A DNA stretch of 64,000 nt from Tetrapyrgos nigripes (Eukaryota; Basidiomycota; Agaricomycetes; Agaricales; Campanellaceae), in NCBI GenBank assembly GCA_013368315.1, contig JAACJM010000229.1:21041-85040 (forward strand), read 5' to 3'. Made by a program: the position numbers and the translations under genes. Under the pieces are notes generated by a model. That model saw only the letters and a program-made list of their open reading frames with translations. It was not told the DNA's origin and made no database searches. This document shows, piece by piece, positions 21,648-32,106 of this stretch; the stretch's first letter is position 1; every line of letters starts with the position of its first letter.

Positions 21648-21804
21648 TAGGTTCGGATCAAGCCCCTTCTAACGGCATGATATGGCTCCTGACTGCTTTA
21701 GGCAGTGCTCGCGCGGCTCACGCGGACTTCGTAGAACTAGAAGGGGCTTTGCGAAGGATTAGCCGGCTACGTCCGGCCCGGAGCAAGGGCTTGCTCCGAA
21801 CCTA
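21648..21804. mobile_element. 157-bp Mutator-like MITE with 9-bp target duplication
   Basis: taggttcggatcaagcccc at the left and the inverse of ggcttgctccgaaccta at the right form terminal inverted repeats of about 18-20 bp. A perfect 9-bp direct repeat, ggaagaatc, flanks the element at 21639-21647 and 21805-21813. Nine-base duplications are the hallmark of Mutator-like elements. The interior has no coding capacity. The perfect duplication and near-perfect ends indicate a fairly recent insertion. Confidence 0.8.
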
Positions 21805-21813
21805 GGAAGAATC

Positions 21814-22340
21814 AGGGAGTCCACTAGCAGGAGATGGAACACTAGTCGAGGAAAATTCCAAGATCCACTGGCACATACAGTAGCAGTAAATGCTGTTGTC
21901 CGGTGCAAACCTCTGCCAGTGCTTACCTTGGTACCACGTTTGTATGTGGCGAGCGGTCTACCTACCATTGAAAAGATGGCCAAAGCGTTCGAGGGAAGAG
22001 ATATCAAGCTACCTACCGTCAGCGGAGCATATTCATAGTGCCTATGGTGATTCGTGACTACAGTAGAGTATGCATTGAGTATGAGACTTCTACAAGGAAG
22101 ACTACCAGAAATGTGGCGCGCATTCGAATGATCATAAATTGTATTAAGAAACTGTTATAAGTAGGCCAGAACTCGAAACAATGACGCGTCGGAAGGTACA
22201 AATGGACAAGCTCGAACCAGACTGCTATGCCATGATCAAACACTCTTATCATTCAAGTCTATAAACGTTTACTACATCGAGGCATATTTACTATCAACAT
22301 CTTCATCTGAGAGTTCTTTCAGTTCGACGTTTCTAGACGT
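21814..22340. other. 3' flank of P450 gene, no gene seen
   Basis: No recognisable coding sequence; AT-rich toward the P450 stop codon at 22341. Confidence 0.35.
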
Positions 22341-24409
22341 CTATCCACGCCTGGTGAAGACCAAAGTGGCATGGGGGTCAGGGAAAACAGCTCTATCGAA
22401 CTGCAGTGTCTTTGGACTGCCTTTCACGCCAGCAGGGAAGGACATGTCGTAGTTGAGTAAAATATAGCCGATGATAATCTTCAACAGGTACTGAAAAGAA
22501 GTTCCCCTGTCAGTATAAATCCTTACTGTGGCCGGATAAAAGAAGCTTACACTTGCGAAGAAACGACCTGGGCAGGCATGGCGACCTGGTTCGAACAATC
22601 ACAAATCAGTATAAATGGTCATATGTGGCGACTGGCCATTGTATCGACTCACCAGTTCCAAATACAAGTGCCTTTGAATGGTTCAAGAGAAGTTAGCATA
22701 CTATGTCACTATCTTTGATGTTTCAACTTACGTGTCCATCTGCCGAAACGAATGTGTGTTTGGGATCAGTAATCGGCCTTTCTTCCTTTTGACGGAGCTT
22801 GTAGAATCGGAGCAGGTCACATTTCTCTGCATCTTGGTAGTATCCCTCGTCGAAATGAACTGGTTGGTGATCCACGACGACTGTGGACCCGCGGGGGACA
22901 CAAGTCCCGTCACCCAGATTGAGGTCTTCCAAAGCGATACGATGGGAACCAACTAGGAAGTGTCTTGTAGTTTAGTATCTCCGAGGCGTGATCCCAACTG
23001 AGTAAAACATACCATGCGCAAGTCCAAAGACACGTCCAACTTCCGTCAGAGCGCTATCGATCCTGCTGAAACGAAGGAGGGCTGTCTTGCTCCAGCCGCC
23101 GCCTTCTTGAAGTGCTTGTGTAATTTCCGCTCGAATGGCGTCAATTTCGACTTGGGGAAGAGCGGCGATTTCGAAGAGAGTACGACTGAGCATGACCGAA
23201 CTAGTTGACGTAGTCAAAACACTTAAGTCAGAATTATCGCTAGGGTAGTAGGTGAGAAAACTCACGAAGTATGAGTAGAGGCGAAGTTGAGGAAGAGGAC
23301 GCGTTTCGAAATCTCTTCAACGGTTTTCACAGACGCTGGGTTGCGAATAAGGGCATGAACCATGGATTTCTGAAATAGTAGGAAGAATGTTACTCTTCAG
23401 CAAATGCAACAAGTAATTGAAGGCCTTACATCTTCACTCGCAATCTCCGATTCCTCAATGCAAGCTTTGACATACGGACGGAGACCCTTGAGTGGTTCGC
23501 GTCTACCCCCGAAGAAGAAGAAGATGTAGGACAAAATCCTGATGGAAACAGGTCAGGAGATAAGCCAGAGTAATGTGAAGAATCAACGTACGGTCTAAAG
23601 GCTGGAGGAGTGATACGCAGATAGCCAGCATGCTTACGCATGTTGCGGATAAATCTAGACATAACTTGCAAGTACTCCGGGCTTCTGCAGAGCTGTTCTC
23701 CAACGATGACTCGGTTGGTGACGCGGGCGATCAAAGCATCTAGTACATGTACAATTGGGATTTCGATAAGACCTGAACGTGGAAAATCTCAGCATGAGTT
23801 TGGAAAAAAAATAATCATAGAGGCCAGTACCGGTATCTTTCCTAAGTTTGAAGGCGTCATTGATAGAGAGTTTCGTCTCCTCTAGAAGGGGCGCAATGTA
23901 GCTCTCCATAGAACGATTAACGGATGTACGCAAGACGTTCACAAGAGCTGTCCTATCGGTAACGTCCAGCGTATACTTCTGGAGGAGCACCTGGGTAAAG
24001 GCATTCGTTTGATCGAACTGAGAGTGAAGGTAAGCGATGCTTGAAATGGATGATACATATCTTGCTCACCGCTTTATCAGAGTCGGACTTGATGGACTCG
24101 ACAAAGTCATTGCCTAGCACGAAGAAAATACCAGACTAGGACGATGAGGAGCTGTACTTCCGTACGAGCATCATTGGGACTTACAAAAGTGCGGATAACA
24201 AATGGGCGGCCTCCCCATCTCATGCGTCCTTCCTCCAAGACGCCTTTCATGTCAGCTCGGCAACGGATAGCAGAGTTGAGGTAGCCCAATATCCCAGGCT
24301 CCCCGATACAAGGGAGTCCACCAGAGTAGGATGTGGCTTGGTACAAGCGATAGTACAGCGCAAACAGAAAGGCTGCAGTAGCAACAGCAAGAGCAGAAAG
24401 AGAAATCAT
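22341..24409 (-). CDS. Cytochrome P450 monooxygenase (second; CYP68/ent-kaurene-oxidase-like)
   Basis: Multi-exon P450 on the minus strand, start 24409. The N-terminal anchor is 'LSALAVATAAFLFALYY', then 'GLPCIGEPGILGYL'. Later exons give 'HPAIR'-type central helices, 'FLNFASTHTSS' in the I-helix region, 'RFSRIDSALTEVGRVFGL' (K-helix region with ExxR-like EVGR), 'GTCVPRGSTVVVDHQPVHFDE', and the heme loop 'LVFGTGRHACPGRFFAS' spliced across an intron. The C-terminus 'VFTRRG' ends at TAG 22341. The GRHACPGRFFA loop and the I-helix pattern are typical of fungal CYP68/CYP503-like enzymes that oxidise terpenoids. It is a different family from the other two P450s here, so it is not a local duplicate. 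It is divergent from the P450 at 25158. Confidence 0.85.
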
Positions 24410-25157
24410 CTCGGAGGATGCAGTGAACTCACAAAGTGGCTCAGCCCTTTAAAGAGTCTGAGTCGATCAATTCGTTTTGTAAATAGAATTTTTTTAACAC
24501 CAAACGCTTCTTCATTTACTGCGTAGAGGATAAAGCTTGGAGCAGAATTATGTTGATGCGTAAGGATAGACGATTATCTCGACGAGGAAGACGAGGAACA
24601 TCTGTCCCCAACTGCCGGGTTAACCATCAACAAGTTCGCGATCGGGCGATCGGGCTCCGATATGAAAACTGGTTCATTTTGAAGATAGAGGCTAGAAATA
24701 AGGTATCGTTCAGACACCATCCGCGTCCTACTTGGTTGTCGAGCTGGTGTGGCACGAATCGTTGCGGTGAACCAGAGACGCTGAAGCAAGGCAGGATTTG
24801 AGCGGTGAGTAGGGTATTTTGAGAAGCGCAGTTTTTGATATATTCGTACAAGATGCTTGCAAGGCTTCGGGTCCGAGAGGAACAACGGATGGTTGCGGTA
24901 AAGAATGCGAGTGTACAAATCCAAGCGGCTCAAATCACGTGCGAGCGTTTTTTTTCCCATCACCGTTCATTGTCAACAACCGTTCAAGTTCCTTTTCCCC
25001 TTAAAGTCATCATCTCAATGGAACGTCTAGGACTTTGCGGAGTGGATATGCTATCAGCGGTCATAGTCTTTCATGATTTTCTGTGATTTACATTGAAGTC
25101 CTAGTACTATAAAGAAGCTTCTATGATGCTTTTCCAGTTAGTCGCTGATTCACGCCA
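24410..25157. promoter_or_regulatory. Divergent promoter between two P450 genes
   Basis: 748 bp between head-to-head start codons (24409 minus, 25158 plus). TATAAA at 25108-25113 lies 45 bp before the 25158 start. On the other side tttaaa lies around 24447, about 40 bp from the 24409 start. A long minus-strand frame inside (24574-24963) has no recognisable similarity and is not called. Confidence 0.5.
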
Positions 25158-27506
25158 ATGGATCTCCTACACCTCGAACCCATCGCAATCGCAAAGGCGC
25201 TTGCTTTCACCACTCTTCTTTACGTTTCTTACCAACTGGTAAGACGTTCACGCAAGCGGTATCCTCCTGGTCCCCGCGGGTATCCAATAATTGGTAATCT
25301 TTTCGACTTGCCAAAGCGCGATGAATGGGTTGCCTACAAGGAGATGTCTCGCAAATACAGTGAGTGGTGGCCAATATTGATACGAATATCTACTCACATT
25401 GCTATCCTGCTTGGCTTACAGACTCGAATCTCATACACCTCAATGTATTTGGAACGTCAATTGTAATCGCCAATTCCTTGGAGGTCGCTCAAGATTTGTT
25501 CGACAAGCGTTCTTCCATCTACTCGGATAGGTACCTGTTTTCCGTTTCTTCATCGCACGCACTGACTGTTCAACAGACCACGTATGCCTATGTTAAATGA
25601 GCTGTATGTTTGATGAAAATTGCCTTTTCGTTCTTATTATTAATTGTCTTCAGTATCGGATTCGACTGGCATTTTGCTTTCATGCCCTACGGAGAATTGT
25701 GGAAAGGTGTGTTTTTCAACCTATCCTCTGCAGGGATCGGTGTTGACGAGATGTGCTTTCAAGAGCGTCGGAAACTCTTCCATAAAGAATTTACACCTCC
25801 CGCAACCCTACTCCATCGACCTCGTGAACTTGAAGCTGCTCGAAAAGCTCTTGTACAATTTCTAGACAATCCCGATGGGGACTACCTTTCTAAATTCCGC
25901 CAGTAAGCTGTTGTAGTTTTGTGTCTCGAAAACCTACTGACATGCGTTTGTAGCATGTCGGGAACCATTATCCTCTCCACCGCATATGGAATTGACGTCC
26001 AGACTGAGAACGACCCCTATGTCAACGTATCCGAGAAAGCCGTGTACGCTATTACTCGAGCCGGAAATATTCCATCCTACCTGGTCGACCAGATTCCTGC
26101 CCTCAAGTATGTTCCGGAATGGTTCCCTGGAGGAACATTCAAAAAGCAGGCTAGAGAATGGCGAGAGTATGCCAATGCTACTCCTACTCTTCCACTGAAA
26201 TTTGTCAAGGACTCTATGGTAAGGCACGATGCCCATTTTGGCAAACTTAACACTGACTGTTAACAAGGCTGCTGGGACTGCCAAATCTTCAATCGCTTCT
26301 CGCTTGATCAGTGCCATGGATGAAGAGGGTAACCGGACTCCCGAAAGCGAGACGCTTTTACAAGACACCCTGGGTTCCATATACGTTGGTGAGTGGGCTT
26401 GAAAGATTGTCATCGATGTCACTCACTACAGTGATATCTTGTCAGCTGGAAGTGATACGGTCAGTTTTCTTCTTACCTTGGTGTTTATCGTTTTCTGACG
26501 TATCGTTTATCAGACCACCGCAGTTCTTGAGAATTTCGTCCTCGCTATGGTACAGAACCCCGAGATCCTGAAGAAAGGCCAAAGAGCAGTGGACGAAGTC
26601 GTTGGTCCAAATCGACTCCCCGACTTCTCGGACCAAGGTTCTATTCCGTATGTCGATGCGTTGTTGAAGGAAGCTCTTAGATGGAGGCCGATTACACCAT
26701 TGGGTTCGTCATATCGCAATCTTCTGGTGACTTCGACGCTGAAGCCAGATTTAGCTGCCCCTCACTGTCTTACGACAGACGACGAATATCAGGGATATCA
26801 TATTAAAAAAAACACTATCGTTGTTGGAAATTCCTGGTGAGTAGCATCTTTTCGATAACAACGCAGTTCTTTGACTGATTGGAATGCCATTCACCAGGGC
26901 AATGCTGCATGACGAGGTTCTCTACGGACCAGACACTCACCTTTACAATCCCGAACGGTTCTTGACTTCTAATGGAAAACTGAATCCTGAAGTCAAACAT
27001 CCTGAGATGCTATTTGGATTTGGTGAGTTGGACATCCTTCTCTTATTTCCGTTCTATTCTTGGGTCTATTATCGTCCTCTACAGCTTTCAAGATTGTATT
27101 GCATTCAAAGACTGACTGAATGTTTTCTTTCCAGGGAGACGTCAATGTCCAGGTATAGTCTCTTTTCGTGGACAAATACGACGACAACTAAATTCGGTGT
27201 AATGTCCAGGCATGGATATGGCGGAATCGTCCATTTGGATCACTATCGCCTCGATGCTGGCCTGCTTTGATATTGTCAAGGCTGTCGACAGTAAAGGATG
27301 TCCCATTGAGCCACTGGAGGAATACAGCTCTGGCATGGTTTGGTGAGTGCTCGCATTCCATACCGTACTGCCCTGGTACTCATGGCACTGACACTAACGC
27401 ACATACATCTCTTAGTCGCCCACGACGTTTCAAATGCTCCATCCGTCCTCGTTCCGCTCGTACCGAGACTTTGATTCGTGAGGGCTTGCAGCATGAAAGT
27501 TTCTGA
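25158..27506 (+). CDS. Cytochrome P450 monooxygenase (third)
   Basis: About 500 residues from roughly 13 short exons. The start at 25158 gives an anchor ('IAKALAFTTLLYVSYQLV') and hinge 'RYPPGPRGYPIIGNLF'. Then come 'FMPYGELWK', 'AGSDT'-type I-helix, 'EALRWRP' (ExxR), 'PERFLT', and the heme loop 'FGFGRRQCPGMDMAES' assembled from three exons around 27022-27215. The C-terminus 'CRPRRFKCSIRPRS' ends at TGA 27504-27506. It aligns along its length with the P450 at 9508-11763 (same hinge, same 'KYVPEWFPGGTFKKQA' region as 'SWFPGATFKKKA'). The two are therefore same-family paralogues about 14 kb apart in opposite orientation. ER membrane oxidase of unknown substrate. Confidence 0.88.
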
Positions 27507-28463
27507 GGGATACTACATAGAATAGATACTGCGTTTTCTTCTCGGATTCTGTCTTAGTGCCTACCTATAGTAAGCAGAGGATAGACAGAAAGGACAGTCT
27601 TCGAAGTAGAGCAAACTTGTATGATATGAAATTTTGGCAAGCACAGTAATAGCCAGCTCGGAATACGGTCTGAATACAAGCCATCCTACACGACCGTGAA
27701 GGTAATTCAACAAGTCTGCCTACGATCAGGATTGTCGTATGCAAGTTGTAGACAGAGTTGAGACAGCCAGACAACCAGTTGCCGACGCGTAATGTTACGG
27801 CACCTTCTGTCAGGACACGCAATGTTGTCTTTTAGACTACGACCTTTTCTCGTCAACATCGACTCTATCTTTCAACTTACGTCCCTCGTCACCTCCGCAG
27901 GATCTAATAAAGAAGCGAATGAATGGCTTTGGAAGTGGCAAGACAGAAACACAGGATGAAACCTTGCGAATGAGACTTTCCCGGGAAGCCCACTAGTAGA
28001 CTACTACTCCCCATTCTCGACATCTTCAATCTACAACCATATGTCAATGCAGCTAGCCTATCTTACAGCCATTGTAGTCCAGGAGCTTTCAAGAATCCTC
28101 TGCAGATATCCCTGATGGCCCCGCCGTGAAATTCGGAATTCTCGTCGACTCGTCGACTCGGAAACGGCTGGCCCCATCGTTCCTGGCAGCCCATGACCAG
28201 GCGTATGCAGCCTGGGCTATCTTCACGCGATTGACACGGTCGGAGGACCAGGGTCAACAGGGAAGCTAATTATCAGGATTCAGAGTCCATAGTATCCTAG
28301 CGGTTCATGTACACACCGCAGAGGTTACGCCTTTCCCGCGATGAATGGTATGCTACTATCAACTACTGGAATTTGACTGACCGTTCCGATCATCTTAGCT
28401 CGAAACGAAAGATTTAAAGGCACATGTGAGGGTAACGACAAGGACACAGGAATACCACTATCA
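27507..28463. other. Intergenic, no gene seen
   Basis: Only short frames without motifs. Contains a small ctcgtcgactcgtcgactcgg direct repeat near 28141-28162. Confidence 0.35.
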
Positions 28464-29833
28464 TGTCTCAACCGTCTCAGCAACAACTCACACTCACGGA
28501 ACGTTGGGAACTATTGTGTAAAATGGTTATGCTGCGTGAGTGCAATTGCCAATCTTGTGTCCGGTAAATCTCGTCTTTACTTAGTAAAAGTTACATCACC
28601 TTGCAGCTTCGGTCATGCTACTGAGCACCCTCACTTGTCCGCTCAAGGACAAACCGTTGAAACGAGCCATCTTTGACGCAAGTGTGCGGCATATGACTTC
28701 AGACCTTTCAATACGTCAGAGTCAGTCCTTATGCAAACCTGGTGTAGTCGTGTATCAAGAATGGGCCAGACAAGTAGGGTATAAGAGTAGTGTTGAGGAA
28801 GTTGGGAAGGATGCTCGGCTTTTTTGGGTTGGTCCTAAGAGTGCTGGACGGATAGTTCTCTATGTTCCAGGTCCGTCATTGTGATATTTTGCTTGACTGC
28901 ATATACCGACGCTGATGCCATTCTATTCTTCATATATTTAAAGGCGGAGGGTACCTATTTCCTATTGCCGACTATATGATCAGCTTTTTCCACCGAGTAC
29001 AACAAGATGTAAACAAGAACCTGAAGAACCAAGAGGGGCTTGCCTTCGTTATCCTGGATTACTGTGCGTGACTCGGACTAATAGCGCTGACGTGCCTTAT
29101 TTCGTTTCACGGACTAAAAAGAAACCCTCCCCATGTACAGCTGTTCATCCAAACGCTTTTCCAACCCAATTACTCCAAATTATTTCCGCAATCGGCCACC
29201 TATTCTCTGTTGGCGTGAAGCCCACTAATCTGACACTCATAGGAGACTCGGCAGGTGCTAACCTCATTCTCCAATTACTGTCCCATACGCTTCATCCGAT
29301 CCCAGACCTCCCTCCTTCACCTCTCTGTGTGGATGGTACCGGCCCTCTTCAAGGCATATACCTCATGTCTCCTTGGGTCGGTCTCAATGAAGCCACGCCC
29401 TCACATTTCCGGAATGATTGCTACGATATTTTGGCCTCAAAGGTACGACTGACTTTATCTCCTCCTGATATAGATGTTGATCGCAAGTTTTTAACGTTAA
29501 CCATCACAGAGCCTCCTCTATTGGGGATCCGCTTACCTGACCAACGTTTCCAGATCCTTACACCATTACGCCAAAGTTTGCTGCGCACCCAAGGACTGGT
29601 TTGTGGGTATCGACAAGGTGGTGGACCGGGTGTTGATTACTGTTGGGGGGGATGAGGTTCTCTTGGACGATGCTGTCGATTTGAAGGAGAGTTTAGAAAA
29701 GGTACATGATCAAGTTGAGATGGATGTACATCCTGGTGGTGTGCATGACGATCCGATATTGGATAGTGGGGCAAATGTGAAGACGCTAGGACCTGTTGCT
29801 CGTTTGATAATTGCTTGGTTGTCTGCTGAATGA
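28464..29833 (+). CDS. HSL-type alpha/beta hydrolase (steryl acetyl hydrolase/esterase-like)
   Basis: Start chosen at ATG 28464 ('MSQPSQQQLTLTERWELLC'), which splices to the exon beginning 28607. Further exons give 'WVGPKSAGRIVLYVPGGGYLFP', then 'LVILDY'-type sequence, the nucleophile elbow 'LIGDSAGANL', 'YLMSPWVGL', and 'RVLITVGGDEVLLDDAV' (acid). The histidine region is 'VHPGGVHDDPIL', with stop TGA 29831. This is the hormone-sensitive-lipase family layout, and an esterase or deacetylase role on a small lipophilic substrate is expected. The oxyanion-hole motif, normally HGGG, reads PGGG across a splice junction. No signal peptide or membrane segment is obvious. It could remove acetyl groups from a pathway product made by the flanking oxidases, which is inference. 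Confidence 0.82.
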
Positions 29834-30541
29834 CAGTGACTGCACCAGTGTTTCGCGAAATAGGCATATGCATTAGCTATAGCGCTACAAAGATATTCCA
29901 GAAGCTACAATGTACACAATACAAGAATGTTCCAAAATGTCAATATCCGCGAGCACTGAACGTACGTGCATTGGACTTGTACCAAACTCACGTACGCATG
30001 AAGTCTACTTTGAATTCAAAACAAGCTGCAAGACATGTATGTATATCGGTATGTGTACGTGTGTAAATGGACAGAGAGTAAATGAGTAGTATAACAGCAC
30101 AAGAAAGTCCTGGCAAGTAGTATACTAAGTACCAAGCAGTTGAAGTAGGTTGTATATGTAACGTAGGTAGGTCAGTACTAGTCAGTCCCATCAAGTACAA
30201 TAACATCTACTATAACACCATATATGCACACCAAACGCCATACACCATACACCGGTATCAAAAGGAAGTACAGTAGTACAACAAAAAGACAAGATATAGC
30301 ATAGTATCACGGTAAGCAAAGCAAAGCAGGAGAGGACTTGTAGGACTCGAAAAACTAATTGCAAGAGGAAGAAGGGAGGAAGGGAGGAAGAACAGCGAAG
30401 GAAAACGAACTCATAGAAACAGCCGAAGGATAAACCGAACACGAAAAATCAACAAAAACCAGGGTCCATAACCGAAGAACGAGAACAAGCACAACAACTC
30501 CTTATCGACCGTATCCCCTCTTCCTGTCCTCAGCCTCACTC
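29834..30541. other. Intergenic between convergent genes
   Basis: AT-rich sequence with scattered (gtat)n/(gtac) tracts around 30030-30230 and a small gaagg run near 30368-30390. No gene supported. Confidence 0.35.
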
Positions 30542-31651
30542 CTACTCCTCGTCTACAAAATAACTCCTCGCCAAAATCGCCAAACCCAACCCCATCCCCA
30601 CCAACACTGATCCTAGCACCACTCCGCCCACCAATCCAGCCTCAGCCGCATGCCTTCCTGACAAGATCGTCTGGGAATTGTACCTCCCATCGTTTGCAGC
30701 ATGGAGACAGCCATATCCCAGAGGACCGGATATACTGCCGAACAGGAATACGAGGATGAGTAGGACTGCGAAGCCAATCGTCCTCATAGTCTTGGAAGCA
30801 CCCTCATCACGATGATGACCATACTGCCCGTCCTGACCATGATGATGTTGGTGACGACGCGTACTCCTCCTCCTCCCAAAAACAACTACCCTCTTCTCCG
30901 ACTCGTCATCAAAAAAGTCATCCGGACGAGACGAGTTGGTTTGTGACACCGACTGGATAACATGAGCCGGTGTCGGGAGGGAGAATGAGATGAAAATGGG
31001 TGTGGAGTGTAAGAAGGGGTAGAGGAGGATGAGAATGGGTAGAGCGAGGATTATTCCACCTACTGCTCCGGATTTGGCCGAGGAGGATAGGGGTACGGCG
31101 TGGTAGGAAGTAGGGTTTGGGGTGGAGTCGGAGTGGTGATGTGCTGCACGGAGGATGGAGTGGCCTAATACCATGTATGTGGTGGCGAGGAGAGGGAAGA
31201 CGGGAAGGAAGACGGTGCATAGGGCAAGGGTGCCGAGGAGTTTTTGTAGGACGGATTGATGCGACGAGGGGTCCCTGGACAGGAGACTCTGAGGGTTGGA
31301 CTGAGCATAAGCATCCGTAGCTGTAGATCTCAGCCTCGACTCGGGGACGCGAGTGGTAGACTTTGGTAAAACACTGGTCGTAGAGGTAGCAAGGGTCGGA
31401 GATGGTATGGCGGAGCCTATGGAAACTGGATTTGAAGGAGTGGTATCGGAAGTGTAGGTATAAGGGAACGTAGAAGAAGCTTCAACAAAAGGATGACGAA
31501 TGGAACCGACCCAGGGAGACGAAGAAGAAGAGGGATCTATGGCTGTCTCATCTTCTGTTTGACGAGTGAGGAACCTGGACTTTTTGCGGTCGGACCAAGT
31601 TGGAGGAGGGGTCTGGCTGGAATTTGTCTCGTCGCGCGACCAGAAAGACAT
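30542..31651 (-). CDS. Uncharacterised four-TM membrane protein
   Basis: A single uninterrupted frame of 369 residues, unusual in this intron-rich window. The first 130 residues are Ser/Thr/Pro-rich and probably disordered and cytosolic. Four hydrophobic segments follow at about 138-165, 196-222, 291-314 and 338-362. A basic, His-rich loop ('RRRSTRRHQHHHGQ') lies between segments 2 and 3. A small Gly-rich motif recurs in segments 2 and 4 ('GAVGGIILALP', 'GLVGGVVLGSVL'), preceded by the similar 'SSSAKS' and 'RHAAEA'. I do not recognise the family. It lies just downstream of the terpene synthase homologue on the same strand. Confidence 0.7.
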   Translation of the reverse strand: MSFWSRDETNSSQTPPPTWSDRKKSRFLTRQTEDETAIDPSSSSSPWVGSIRHPFVEASSTFPYTYTSDTTPSNPVSIGSAIPSPTLATSTTSVLPKSTTRVPESRLRSTATDAYAQSNPQSLLSRDPSSHQSVLQKLLGTLALCTVFLPVFPLLATTYMVLGHSILRAAHHHSDSTPNPTSYHAVPLSSSAKSGAVGGIILALPILILLYPFLHSTPIFISFSLPTPAHVIQSVSQTNSSRPDDFFDDESEKRVVVFGRRRSTRRHQHHHGQDGQYGHHRDEGASKTMRTIGFAVLLILVFLFGSISGPLGYGCLHAANDGRYNSQTILSGRHAAEAGLVGGVVLGSVLVGMGLGLAILARSYFVDEE

Positions 31652-32106
31652 TAGATTTGGAGTAATGGTTGGTCTCCAAAAGCAGGGTCTAGGAATTCGT
31701 CATGTCGCGGGTGGGGGGTATAAGCAAAAATGAAGGACGTATCTTTCCCACACATAAATGCGGAAGTAAATCCTAACGCGATCAAGGAGGCGATTGAGTT
31801 GCTACCTCCAGTCTCACTAGACAGTGCTGTGTGACCGTCGTTCTCAGTTGTTGTAGCGGGAGAGCACCTTCGGCTAATACTAACTCCCGTGTGTTGGCTA
31901 TTGCATACGCGGACCGTCGCTCCTCCCTTCAGGGTTCGGTACGTATAACCATTCAACACTCTCTATCCTAGTCATTAGTAACTACAGTGTAAGTTATAAA
32001 TCAGATGCGGAAGACTACTACTCTACTCTACTGGTACTACTAGTACTACCTGAGTCACAATCTAAATATCTACTAAAGATGCTTCCGGTACAGCAACCTA
32101 AGCCTT
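31652..32106. other. Spacer between membrane protein and terpene synthase homologue
   Basis: 455 bp holding the promoter of the membrane-protein gene. A short minus-strand frame (31651-31959) has no recognisable similarity. Confidence 0.35.

Noticed and set aside
24574..24963. 130-codon minus-strand frame in the P450 divergent promoter
   Set aside because: No recognisable similarity, starts with several basic residues and ends in a serine run from a triplet repeat; probably non-coding.
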